A stretch of 61,459 nt of DNA. It comes from an uncultured Pelagibacteraceae bacterium. GTDB taxonomy: Bacteria; Pseudomonadota; Alphaproteobacteria; Pelagibacterales; Pelagibacteraceae. Made by a program: the position numbers and the translations under genes. The notes beneath the pieces were generated by a model, which was given only the letters and a program-made list of their open reading frames with translations, made no database searches and was not told the origin of the DNA. Shown piece after piece: positions 1 to 7,602 of this stretch. The stretch lies in NCBI GenBank assembly GCA_902561155.1, contig CACEOY010000007.1, positions 1 through 61,459 of the forward strand. The letters run 5' to 3'. Position 1 is the stretch's first letter. Each line of letters begins with the position of its first letter.

Positions 1-332
1 TCCTCAAACAATTCTTTTTTTTGTGTTTTATTTACTACATAAGATCCAGCTCTTATACTTAATGGAGCCGCTGAAAGTATTGAAGATTTATCGACACCCC
101 CATCTACGAAAGCCACAGTTTTATCTTTGTTATTTGTCCAAAACTCATTAGGAATATAGTCCAAGTCTACGATATGATTACCATGTTTTAACAATTTATA
201 TATTGTATTAGCAACATTATTAGTTACCTTTAAAAAATTGTCTTGAACCTGAGGACTTGCAACAATAGCCTTATTCATAAAATTGATATAGAGGTTAGAA
301 TTGTTTTTGATAGATTGATAAAAATCTTTCAT
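1..332 (-). CDS. NurA-like nuclease, partial (C-terminus off the left edge)
   Basis: Only 110 N-terminal residues are visible. The ATG shares its first base with the stop codon of the small gene upstream (TAATG), so the two are translationally coupled. Residues 72-79 (TVAFVDGG) followed by IRAGSYVV at 93-100 resemble the first block of NurA nucleases, where the Asp of a (V)DG motif binds the catalytic metal. NurA enzymes trim DNA ends, usually with the HerA helicase. The remaining NurA motifs would lie outside the window, so the call rests on one motif plus the neighbouring RmuC and exonuclease I genes. An unrelated protein with a similar short motif is possible. Confidence 0.45.
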   Translation of the reverse strand, partial: MKDFYQSIKNNSNLYINFMNKAIVASPQVQDNFLKVTNNVANTIYKLLKHGNHIVDLDYIPNEFWTNNKDKTVAFVDGGVDKSSILSAAPLSIRAGSYVVNKTQKKELFE

Positions 333-577
333 TAATTTATAAGCTCCCCGTTAGTGTATCTGACTTTTCTTAAATTATAGCTTCTTGAGATAATTAATTT
401 CTTTTTAAACATTACTTTGTATAATCTTGATATTCTTTTACAGTATTTGGATGCTAGATATTTGTTACTAAAAGATTTTTGATGGACCTTAATCTTTTTT
501 TTAGCTCCTGAAGATACGTTTAGAAAGGAAGAAGAAATGGAGTGTGAAAAGAAAACGTATCTTCTAGAGCCGTACAT
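332..577 (-). CDS. Small basic protein of unknown function, 81 aa
   Basis: I do not recognise this protein. An open frame extends further upstream to 703, but the ATG at 577 is preferred because it follows a strong Shine-Dalgarno sequence (AGGAGGT at 583-589) with 5-6 nt spacing. The product is rich in Lys, Arg and Ser and has no hydrophobic segment, which suggests nucleic-acid binding, but that is a guess from composition. Its stop overlaps the start of the NurA-like gene by one base, so they form one operon, divergent from the HTH/FtsZ-domain gene. Confidence 0.5.
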   Translation of the reverse strand: MYGSRRYVFFSHSISSSFLNVSSGAKKKIKVHQKSFSNKYLASKYCKRISRLYKVMFKKKLIISRSYNLRKVRYTNGELIN

Positions 578-787
578 ATTTAACCTCCTATTTTTATTTT
601 GTTTAATATTCATAATTGGGAAAATAATATTTCTTAACAAATTTACAATCGAAGCGTGTGGTAATCTGATTGCATAGTGCATTATTGTTGAATATGTGGT
701 CAAAAAATCAATAAAATAGCCATTTTTTTTATATACCCTTCAATTTGATAAAATTATTTACTAAAACATTCAAATCGATAATTGAAC

Positions 788-815
788 TTGACATTTTTGA
801 AAAATAACCTATTTA
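788..815 (+). promoter_or_regulatory. Sigma70-type promoter, predicted leaderless start
   Basis: TTGACA (788-793), a 16-nt spacer and TATTTA (810-815) are followed by exactly 7 nt before the ATG at 823. The predicted transcription start therefore falls on or next to the start codon. No Shine-Dalgarno sequence precedes that ATG. Confidence 0.6.
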
Positions 816-822
816 TGAATTT

Positions 823-3102
823 ATGAATAATAAAACCTCAAATGAGGTACTAAAAGCAAAAGAAGAGAGAATTACGATTAAATGGTTAAAGAAACCTCCT
901 AAATCTAAGACCCTAGGAGAAAGACCTGACTTATTAGACATCAAAATTTCAAGAATTTTATCATCAAAAAAAACCACAAATAAACAAGGAAAAAACAGAA
1001 GAAGCTTCTATCAAAACGATGCAGAGGTACAATTATTTTATATAGATAGAAAAAATAATAAAAATCTTGATTATTTAATGAAAGGTAGAAATCTTAATAG
1101 TTATTTGAGAAACCAGAATATTGTTCCAGAGGATTATTCTGACGAGAGATACGATAAAGCGCTCAAAAACTACAGAGCCAAACAGATTATGGATGCTGAA
1201 AAATATTGCGATTATAAAAGGGTTATTTTTGGCGAACCAAGTGCGGTATTAACGGAAACATTAAGAAAAATTAGGGGATTTGGTCGTAATAGACAATTTT
1301 TATCCGAATGGGAAAATGCTTTCTTATTTAACATTACCGATCATATAAATTTGGTAGAAAAAAAAATAGAAGACTCAAGGTCAAATAGAGAAAGAATTGG
1401 AGAAGAAATTCCTTATGGAATTTATAATCAGCAAATGCCGGATGAAATTCTACTTTCTAAAATTAAATTATCCGAAGAGTCTTTTGAAACAATAAGCAAA
1501 AGAACTGGAGTTCCGATAACAATGGTTTACAGGCACACAAAAGGTGAAGCGCCAATAGATAGAGACTATGCAATTAAATATGCAAAATACTTTGGAATGG
1601 ATCCTTCTGAATTGCTTTTCAACGACATAAGTGTTCCTGTAAAAGGTATTGTAAGTTTTGATGGACCAAACATAGGAGAAGTTTTAGATAATTACTCAGA
1701 CGGTGTTTATGAATTTGTAAAGTGCCCGAGAGATGTTTACAGGCCTGATATACAAGCAGTCAGAGTTCACTCCCCTAGATCGTCACTGCACAATCATAAC
1801 TTGTTTTACTATCAAACAACCAACAACACAACTATACCAAACAATCAGCTTTGTGCGTTCATTTTTGGAAATTATAAAACAAATAAAACTTGTATTGGAA
1901 TTTACAACAAAGATGCTGATGGAAAAACTTCAATTAAAAACCCAGATGTGAATACACTTCATAATTTTTTTTCTTCTTTTTATTCAAGTTTGGTTGACAG
2001 AGGACAACCAGTAGAACAAGTGCTTAACCGTAATCTGACTGAATTTAATCATTCAGCTCATTGCAGTATAGGAAGTATGACTTTTGATCACAGAAACTAT
2101 GAAAGAAATTCTGCCTCTATCATTTTACCAATAGTTGCTATAATTAATCCCAAACTCACATTAAAAGATTCTAAAAGAGCTGCAATTATAAAAGAAGAGA
2201 ATGAATGGTATAATTACTCTGTAGCAAAAGATACTATTGCTTTAAATAGGAGTACAGATGCAAAAAAAACTGCAGAAAAAATATTATTCGAACAAGAAAA
2301 AAATAAATATGCTGAGCAAGTTAGAAAGATGGAGAAAATTTTTGAGGATATCTCTAAAGGGTTAAAACATAGTCCATGGAACAGCAAAGCATTTGAAGAT
2401 TTTGAAGTACCTGCGTGGTTAGAAAAATCTGATTTAACAGATCGTAAATTTGATTTAAAGAATAAAAATTATGAAATTAAGGCCTCAAAGAAAAATAAAA
2501 ATCCTAATATACCTAGATGGCTCATAGAAGTTGATCCTCAAGATATTCCAGTGTCCATAGAGGAATTTTTGGTGAAGGGAAATGAGGCTGATCGTTTAGA
2601 TTTTTTTTCAAAAGACTCTTTAAAAGTTAAAACTGGAGTAGCAGAAGGTGAAAATAGAGCCAAAGAGGCTGCAGAAATTGCTTTAAAAAACCTCAATTTA
2701 TCAAAATCAACAGATGTTTTGATTGTTGTAACCGGAGGCAATAATTTTAGATTAGAAGAGGCAGATGAAGTAGTGAACACAATTAGAAAAGAAATGAGCC
2801 CAGAAGCAGATGTCATTTTTGGGGCAATTTTAGATGAGAATATGGAAAATAAAATTAGAGTTGCGGTTATGAGTGTGTCAGAGGGAAAACTAAAAGACGA
2901 AGTTCTTGTCAGAAATGCAGTAAGTAATTTCTTTTGTTATAGAGAATATGGGCTAAGAAAAGAAGCTTTAAGAATGGCGTTAGGATCACCAGCTTTAAAT
3001 AATGTTCACAGAGAAAAAGCTATCGAAAGAATATCGAAAAAAATCCCAGAGGTTCTAAATTATGATAAATCAGAAATATTTCCAATAAGGAGAGCGAGTT
3101 GA
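823..3102 (+). CDS. HTH / LexA-S24-like / FtsZ C-terminal domain fusion protein
   Basis: A 759-aa protein of unrecognised overall family. Residues 1-205 are unassigned and charged. Residues ~209-268 form an XRE-type helix-turn-helix (TISKRTGVPITMVYRHTKG). Residues ~270-380 match the S24/LexA sensor fold (VPVKGIVSF, AVRVHS, LFYY), but the usual GDSM serine and downstream catalytic lysine are not evident, so self-cleavage is doubtful. Residues ~475-520 look like a coiled coil. Residues ~603-688 match the FtsZ C-terminal domain closely: GVAEGENRAKEAAE, VVTGG, FGAILDENM and IRVAVMS all align with canonical FtsZ, preceded by a T7-loop-like LDFFSKD. The GTPase domain and its tubulin signature are absent. 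It is the first gene of an operon with the AlpA-like gene, rmuC and exoI. Function is unknown; a regulator contacting the division machinery is inference. Confidence 0.75.
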   Translation: MNNKTSNEVLKAKEERITIKWLKKPPKSKTLGERPDLLDIKISRILSSKKTTNKQGKNRRSFYQNDAEVQLFYIDRKNNKNLDYLMKGRNLNSYLRNQNIVPEDYSDERYDKALKNYRAKQIMDAEKYCDYKRVIFGEPSAVLTETLRKIRGFGRNRQFLSEWENAFLFNITDHINLVEKKIEDSRSNRERIGEEIPYGIYNQQMPDEILLSKIKLSEESFETISKRTGVPITMVYRHTKGEAPIDRDYAIKYAKYFGMDPSELLFNDISVPVKGIVSFDGPNIGEVLDNYSDGVYEFVKCPRDVYRPDIQAVRVHSPRSSLHNHNLFYYQTTNNTTIPNNQLCAFIFGNYKTNKTCIGIYNKDADGKTSIKNPDVNTLHNFFSSFYSSLVDRGQPVEQVLNRNLTEFNHSAHCSIGSMTFDHRNYERNSASIILPIVAIINPKLTLKDSKRAAIIKEENEWYNYSVAKDTIALNRSTDAKKTAEKILFEQEKNKYAEQVRKMEKIFEDISKGLKHSPWNSKAFEDFEVPAWLEKSDLTDRKFDLKNKNYEIKASKKNKNPNIPRWLIEVDPQDIPVSIEEFLVKGNEADRLDFFSKDSLKVKTGVAEGENRAKEAAEIALKNLNLSKSTDVLIVVTGGNNFRLEEADEVVNTIRKEMSPEADVIFGAILDENMENKIRVAVMSVSEGKLKDEVLVRNAVSNFFCYREYGLRKEALRMALGSPALNNVHREKAIERISKKIPEVLNYDKSEIFPIRRAS

Positions 3103-3467
3103 AAAATAACAGATTAGATAAAAATCAATTTATTTGTAGACAACAAGTAGCTATTGAATTTCATTTGCCTGTTAGATTTCTAGAAGAATGTGCAAGAAAA
3201 ACTAGAGAAACAGGTATTTTGGAAGGCCCAATATTTTATAGGTTTGGTAATACAATAAAATATAGAGTCCAGCACATTGAAGAATACATAGCTAAAAATG
3301 AAATTAACGAAAACACCGCAAAAGGCTTGGATAAAATGTGTGAAAAAAGTAAACAGATATGTAAAAAGTATTCTTTAGCAAAAAAATGTAAAAAGTCACC
3401 ACATATTACACAAAAACACCATAATAGTGTCGAAGTGGTTGAATTTAAGAAAAAAAAGATTAATTAA
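3099..3467 (+). CDS. Small AlpA/excisionase-like HTH protein
   Basis: A 122-aa basic protein. The start is a TTG overlapping the TGA of the previous gene (TTGA), behind a good ribosome-binding site AAGGAGA at 3088-3094, so translation is coupled. Residues 10-65 follow the winged-helix pattern of AlpA/Xis-type proteins: QQVAIEFHLP, a recognition-helix region, then GPIFYRFGNTIKYRV and a helix HIEEYIAKN. This is the usual 'xxP.F.R.G..IRY...DIEAWI' layout. The C-terminal third is Lys-rich with four Cys and several His, possibly a small metal site. It probably binds DNA. The partner and target are unknown; autoregulation of the operon is plausible. Confidence 0.55.
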   Translation: MKNNRLDKNQFICRQQVAIEFHLPVRFLEECARKTRETGILEGPIFYRFGNTIKYRVQHIEEYIAKNEINENTAKGLDKMCEKSKQICKKYSLAKKCKKSPHITQKHHNSVEVVEFKKKKIN

Positions 3468-3472
3468 AACTT

Positions 3473-4549
3473 ATGACAAATCAAATTTTTATACTTTTAA
3501 ATTCTGTAACAATCATATTGTTGGGAATCATGATTTTTATAGGTTTCAGATATGTAAATAGCCAAAAGCAAAAAGAACTTTTAAATGAGCAATATAAAAA
3601 AAATGAGGCGGAAAAACTTACTGATTTCAAAAAAACTGTCACAGATAAATTAGAAGGAGTTACAAATTCATATAATACCTTTTCTAATGAAATAACAAAA
3701 AATATATCATCCTCTTTCTCCAAATATGAAGAAAATGCTAAAAACTTTCATAGATCAGTTGAGAAGATGTATCAAAGCCAGGATGATTTAACTAAAATAT
3801 TTTCAAACGTAAAAAAATTTGGTACTGCTGGTGAACTTACGCTCGGTTCGCTGTTAAGTGATTTACTTTCACCTTCTCAATTTGTTCCAAATGCACATAT
3901 AAAAAAAGATGAGTCTAAGCACGTTGAATTTGCAATCAAAATGCCTAAAAGCGGTATTTTAGTGCCGATTGACTCATACTTTCCAGCTGCTGTTCTTGAG
4001 AGAATTAGAGATGCTGATGAAGAAAAAGATAAAGAAAAATCTGCAAAAGCCAGAAATGATTTGGCAACCGAGGTAAATAAAAAGGCTGAGAAAATTAAGG
4101 AAAAGTATATTTTTCCTCCAAAAACTTCAGCTTTCGGCGTAGTTTATTTTCCGACTGAAAATTTATTTTACGAAGTTTGTAGTCATCGAGATAAAAAAAC
4201 TAAAGAACCATTAATACAATCACTATATCGTAAACACAATATTATGGCTTTAGGACCTACTACAATATCAATCTGGCTGCAGTGTCTTCACTGGAATTAT
4301 GAAAATTATCAAATTGGCTCTAGAAGCAGACAAATTTATGAAGATCTTCAATCTTTAAGATTTGGATTTTCTGAACATTTAAAATTATTACAATCGGCCT
4401 GGAAAGACTCAAAGCAGTCTTTAGATAAAATAGAAAAAGCAGGGAAGTCCGCAGACTCTATTAGCACCACACTTGAAAATGTTAAAGAACCGGAAACATT
4501 AGATATAGCTCCTGAGAAAAATCCTAATAACTTAAAAGTTTTAAAATAA
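3473..4549 (+). CDS. rmuC: RmuC-family DNA recombination protein
   Basis: A 358-aa protein. It has an N-terminal transmembrane helix (residues ~5-27), a coiled-coil stretch (~30-120), then the RmuC core: GTAGELTLGSLLSDLL, VPIDSYFP (the conserved VDSKFP-like block of the nuclease-fold core), PPKTSAFGVVYFPTE and FYEVCSHRD. RmuC is a predicted nuclease that limits DNA rearrangements such as inversions at repeats. It lies 5 nt after the AlpA-like gene and overlaps exoI by one base, so it is probably co-transcribed with both. The C-terminal 60 residues are helical and low in complexity. Confidence 0.85.
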   Translation: MTNQIFILLNSVTIILLGIMIFIGFRYVNSQKQKELLNEQYKKNEAEKLTDFKKTVTDKLEGVTNSYNTFSNEITKNISSSFSKYEENAKNFHRSVEKMYQSQDDLTKIFSNVKKFGTAGELTLGSLLSDLLSPSQFVPNAHIKKDESKHVEFAIKMPKSGILVPIDSYFPAAVLERIRDADEEKDKEKSAKARNDLATEVNKKAEKIKEKYIFPPKTSAFGVVYFPTENLFYEVCSHRDKKTKEPLIQSLYRKHNIMALGPTTISIWLQCLHWNYENYQIGSRSRQIYEDLQSLRFGFSEHLKLLQSAWKDSKQSLDKIEKAGKSADSISTTLENVKEPETLDIAPEKNPNNLKVLK

Positions 4550-5967
4550 TGGCCAACTTCGTTTTCTACGATCTAGAGACATCGGATAGCTCTTTGAATT
4601 TTTCTCAAGTGCTAGAGGCTAGCTTTATAATTTGTAATGATAATTTAGATGAAGTTAAAAGAGCCTCTTTTTTTTCTAGAATAAATAAAACACAAATTCC
4701 ACATCCAGGTGCTTTATTGACAAATGGCATAAGCATCAAAAGATTAAAAGAAACAAATTTGTCTGAATATGAGATGGTAAAACAAATTTTCAAATTTTTT
4801 GAAAATTCAGGAAAATTAATTTTTATGGGTTGGAACTCATCAAATTTTGACCGTAATATTTGTAGAGCTACCTTTTGGAGAAGTTTGGAGCGACCTTATT
4901 TAATGAATACAAATGGAAACTCAGAAGCTGATCTCTTAAATATAGCTAGAGCATCACATTTATATTATCCTGGTGTTATTAAGACAGGCACAACTAAAAA
5001 AAACAATCCTGAATTTAAACTGACAAGTATTTCAAAAGCTAATGATATTAAACACGATTTTAAACATTCAGCGGAATCAGATACACTTGCCACGCTTTTA
5101 ACAGCTCGTTTAATAAAACAAAAAGCTCCTGTATTATGGGAGTCCTCATTTTTAACAACTAGCAAAAACGATGTCTTATCTATTTTAAAAAAAGAATTGA
5201 TGTGTATTTCTACAGAAAACTATGGAGGGGGGCCCAAAGGTCACTTAGTAACCTATATTTCGCAACATCCTGTTTATGGCTATCCTCTTGCAATAGACTT
5301 ACGCCATGATGTTGATACTTTTTTTGATATAAACACAGATCAATTAAGAGACCTACTTAAATCAAAGCCTAAGCCAATAAGAACAATAAAGCATTCAGCT
5401 CATCCAATTATAATGAACCCTTCATTTATTAAAAATATTGAACCTTATAACGCAATTGGTATGGAAAAATTAATCGAGAGAGCCAAAAAAATAAAAGAAA
5501 ATAAAAATCTTGCTGAAAGATTATCTATTATTAAAAAGGAAGAGGTGGAAGAAAAAAATCAAAGCAATCAGCTTGATAAATATGTTGAGGAGACTATTTA
5601 TAAAGGCGGATTTCCAAACGCAAAAGATAATTTAAATATTCAAAAATTTAATCAAGCAAATAATTGGAACGATAAATTAAAATTAAAAGATACTTTCGAA
5701 GATGAAAGATACAGCTATCTTGCGAATAGGTTAATTTTTGAAAATAATCCTGAAATTTTAAGTAAAAGCGACTACAAAAAAATACATTCTCATTTTGCAG
5801 AAAGTTTTTTAGCTACTGAAAAAAAACCTTTTACAACTATACCTGGTGCTTTTAAAGCTGTAGATGACTTAAGAAACGAACATTCTAAAGATGAAAAAAA
5901 ATTGTCTCAATTAGAAGAAATCAACAGTTATTTACAAGAACTTCAAAAATTTTACGAAGCCGCTTAA
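4549..5967 (+). CDS. sbcB: Exonuclease I (SbcB/ExoI-like)
   Basis: A 472-aa protein, the same length class as E. coli exonuclease I. The N-terminal DEDDh exonuclease domain shows YDLET (Exo I motif, D and E), IPHPGALLTNGIS (matching the PQPGAVLITGI block typical of ExoI), GWNSSNFDRN (Exo II) and HSAESDTLATLL (Exo III with His and Asp). The C-terminal SH3-like and helical regions are present but diverged. ExoI degrades single-stranded DNA 3'-5' in mismatch repair and recombination. The ATG overlaps the last base of the rmuC stop (TAATG). It is the last gene of the probable operon. Confidence 0.85.
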   Translation: MANFVFYDLETSDSSLNFSQVLEASFIICNDNLDEVKRASFFSRINKTQIPHPGALLTNGISIKRLKETNLSEYEMVKQIFKFFENSGKLIFMGWNSSNFDRNICRATFWRSLERPYLMNTNGNSEADLLNIARASHLYYPGVIKTGTTKKNNPEFKLTSISKANDIKHDFKHSAESDTLATLLTARLIKQKAPVLWESSFLTTSKNDVLSILKKELMCISTENYGGGPKGHLVTYISQHPVYGYPLAIDLRHDVDTFFDINTDQLRDLLKSKPKPIRTIKHSAHPIIMNPSFIKNIEPYNAIGMEKLIERAKKIKENKNLAERLSIIKKEEVEEKNQSNQLDKYVEETIYKGGFPNAKDNLNIQKFNQANNWNDKLKLKDTFEDERYSYLANRLIFENNPEILSKSDYKKIHSHFAESFLATEKKPFTTIPGAFKAVDDLRNEHSKDEKKLSQLEEINSYLQELQKFYEAA

Positions 5968-6019
5968 GAAATACAAAATCAACAGTTGACTTTAAAAAAA
6001 AAATAATTAATTAGAACAT

Positions 6020-6340
6020 ATGCCTACAAAACCAGTTACAGATAATTCTTTTGAAAGTGATGTCATAAAATCTGACAAACCAATCATAGTTGATTTTTGG
6101 GCAGAGTGGTGCGGACCTTGTAAACAAATAGGTCCTGCTTTGGAAGAAATTTCAGATGAAATGAAAGACAAAGTAGTTATTGCAAAACACAATATAGACC
6201 AAGAACCAAACACACCAACAAAGTACGGTATTCGAGGAATTCCTACAATGCTACTATTCAAAGGTGGAGAGCTTAAAGCGACTAAAGTAGGAGCAACTAC
6301 AAAAAATAATATTCTCGACTGGATTAAAGAAAATATTTAA
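6020..6340 (+). CDS. trxA: Thioredoxin
   Basis: A 106-aa protein with the thioredoxin active site WCGPC (C31, C34), the preceding VDFWAEW strand and the cis-proline motif GIPT. This is the full family length. It reduces cytosolic disulfides, including those of ribonucleotide reductase. TTGACT (5986) and TTAATT (6007) could form a weak promoter whose -10 box lies 7 nt before the ATG. Its TAA overlaps the folC stop on the other strand (shared TTAA), leaving no room for a terminator. In Rhizobiales trxA is likewise next to folC-accD-trpAB. Confidence 0.95.
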   Translation: MPTKPVTDNSFESDVIKSDKPIIVDFWAEWCGPCKQIGPALEEISDEMKDKVVIAKHNIDQEPNTPTKYGIRGIPTMLLFKGGELKATKVGATTKNNILDWIKENI

Positions 6341-7602
6341 TTTTTGTTTAAGACGTTTCCGCATTGATAGAGAGAACCAAATATACATATAACTTTTCTT
6401 TCTTTATTTGATATTTTTTTAAGAACACTATCAAAGTTTTTTATCGATAGTGCATCTATTTTATTTTTTTTTGCTATCTTTTCTAAAACTTTTGGAGATA
6501 AAGAATTTTTTTCTCCAATGATTGGGACAGTGTAAATCTTTTTGAACACTCCTTTGAACTGTTTTATAAAATTCGAAGGATCTTTATTTTTCATCATAGA
6601 CCAAATTCCATATTTGGGTATCTTTATAGACTTTAAATAATTAGACAAATTCTTTCCACTAATTTCAGAATGACAACCATCTATCAAAAGCTTCTCTTTA
6701 GGATAAAGTTTTTTTATTAATTTACCAGTAGTAATATATTGAATTCTCCCTTCAAACTTTAATTTTGGTAATGCTTTAGAGATTACTTTTTTACTTATAC
6801 CTATATCTAATGCAATCTTTATTGCCAATGTAATGTTGCTAAATAATCCTTTAGAATAAATATTTCTTGTTTTTAATGGAATAAAATTTTTTCTATCCTT
6901 ATAAAAAAAATTTTTCTTTTTTTTGATTAATTTCCATTCATTAGAATAAATTTTTCTACTTAGGTTTCTTTTTAAAATTGACTTAATTTTTTTTTCGTTT
7001 GCTAGCCTTTGTTTACCAACATATATTTGAGTAAAATTACTTAAAAATCCTACCTTTTGAAGAATAATTTCACTAATTGTTTTTTTCTTAACAAAATTTA
7101 AATGTTGTTTATTTATGTTCACCACAGCCTGAATTAGAGGAAAATCAAAAACATTTGTTGAATCTTTGGCAAATAATGCTCCTGCCTCTATAAGATTATA
7201 ATCGTTGTTATATTTTGATGCGTTTAAAATAAAAACTAAAGTGAGAACTTCAAAAATTGTTAATTGAATTTTCAATTTTTCAATTTCATTAATTGTTTTT
7301 TTTATTTCATTGTGGGAAAGATAATTATTTCCCATCCAAAATCTTTCTCTAATGTCTTTCAAGCTAGGAGAAATATATGCCGCAGAAGTTTGCTTATTCT
7401 CTTCTATAAAATATTTTAATGTGTTTAAAACGGAATATTTTCCATCGGATCCAATTATATTAATTACATTTTTTAATTTTTTTTCTGGGTTTCCAAGTTT
7501 ATTAAGTGCTGTCTTAATTCTTTTAAGATTAAAGTTAACAGTCTTTTTAAATTGTTTTTTTTTAGCTAGCAGATTGTAGAGACTTATCGATTGTGATGAC
7601 AT
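6337..7602 (-). CDS. folC: Folylpolyglutamate synthase / dihydrofolate synthase
   Basis: A 421-aa Mur-ligase-family enzyme that ligates glutamate to (dihydro)folate. It shows the N-terminal ATP-binding region, SPSLKDIRERFWMG (the substrate-binding SPHL..xxER.. block) and the C-terminal PDGCHSEISG-like region (LLIDGCHSEISG). The P-loop, normally GTNGKGS, reads GSDGKYS at residues 51-57, with the Lys kept. The gene starts 41 nt inside accD in another frame and is the last of the minus-strand run. Placement next to accD and trxA is the standard alphaproteobacterial order. The family call is firm; catalytic competence with the altered P-loop is unproven. Confidence 0.85.
   Translation of the reverse strand: MSSQSISLYNLLAKKKQFKKTVNFNLKRIKTALNKLGNPEKKLKNVINIIGSDGKYSVLNTLKYFIEENKQTSAAYISPSLKDIRERFWMGNNYLSHNEIKKTINEIEKLKIQLTIFEVLTLVFILNASKYNNDYNLIEAGALFAKDSTNVFDFPLIQAVVNINKQHLNFVKKKTISEIILQKVGFLSNFTQIYVGKQRLANEKKIKSILKRNLSRKIYSNEWKLIKKKKNFFYKDRKNFIPLKTRNIYSKGLFSNITLAIKIALDIGISKKVISKALPKLKFEGRIQYITTGKLIKKLYPKEKLLIDGCHSEISGKNLSNYLKSIKIPKYGIWSMMKNKDPSNFIKQFKGVFKKIYTVPIIGEKNSLSPKVLEKIAKKNKIDALSIKNFDSVLKKISNKERKVICIFGSLYQCGNVLNKN

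Noticed and set aside
578-703. 42-residue upstream extension of the small basic ORF
   Set aside because: The extension has no ribosome-binding site, while the internal ATG at 577 has a near-perfect one.
823-3102. Annotation as a standard LexA or phage repressor
   Set aside because: The protein is far too long, the S24 catalytic residues are not evident, and the C-terminal third is FtsZ-like.
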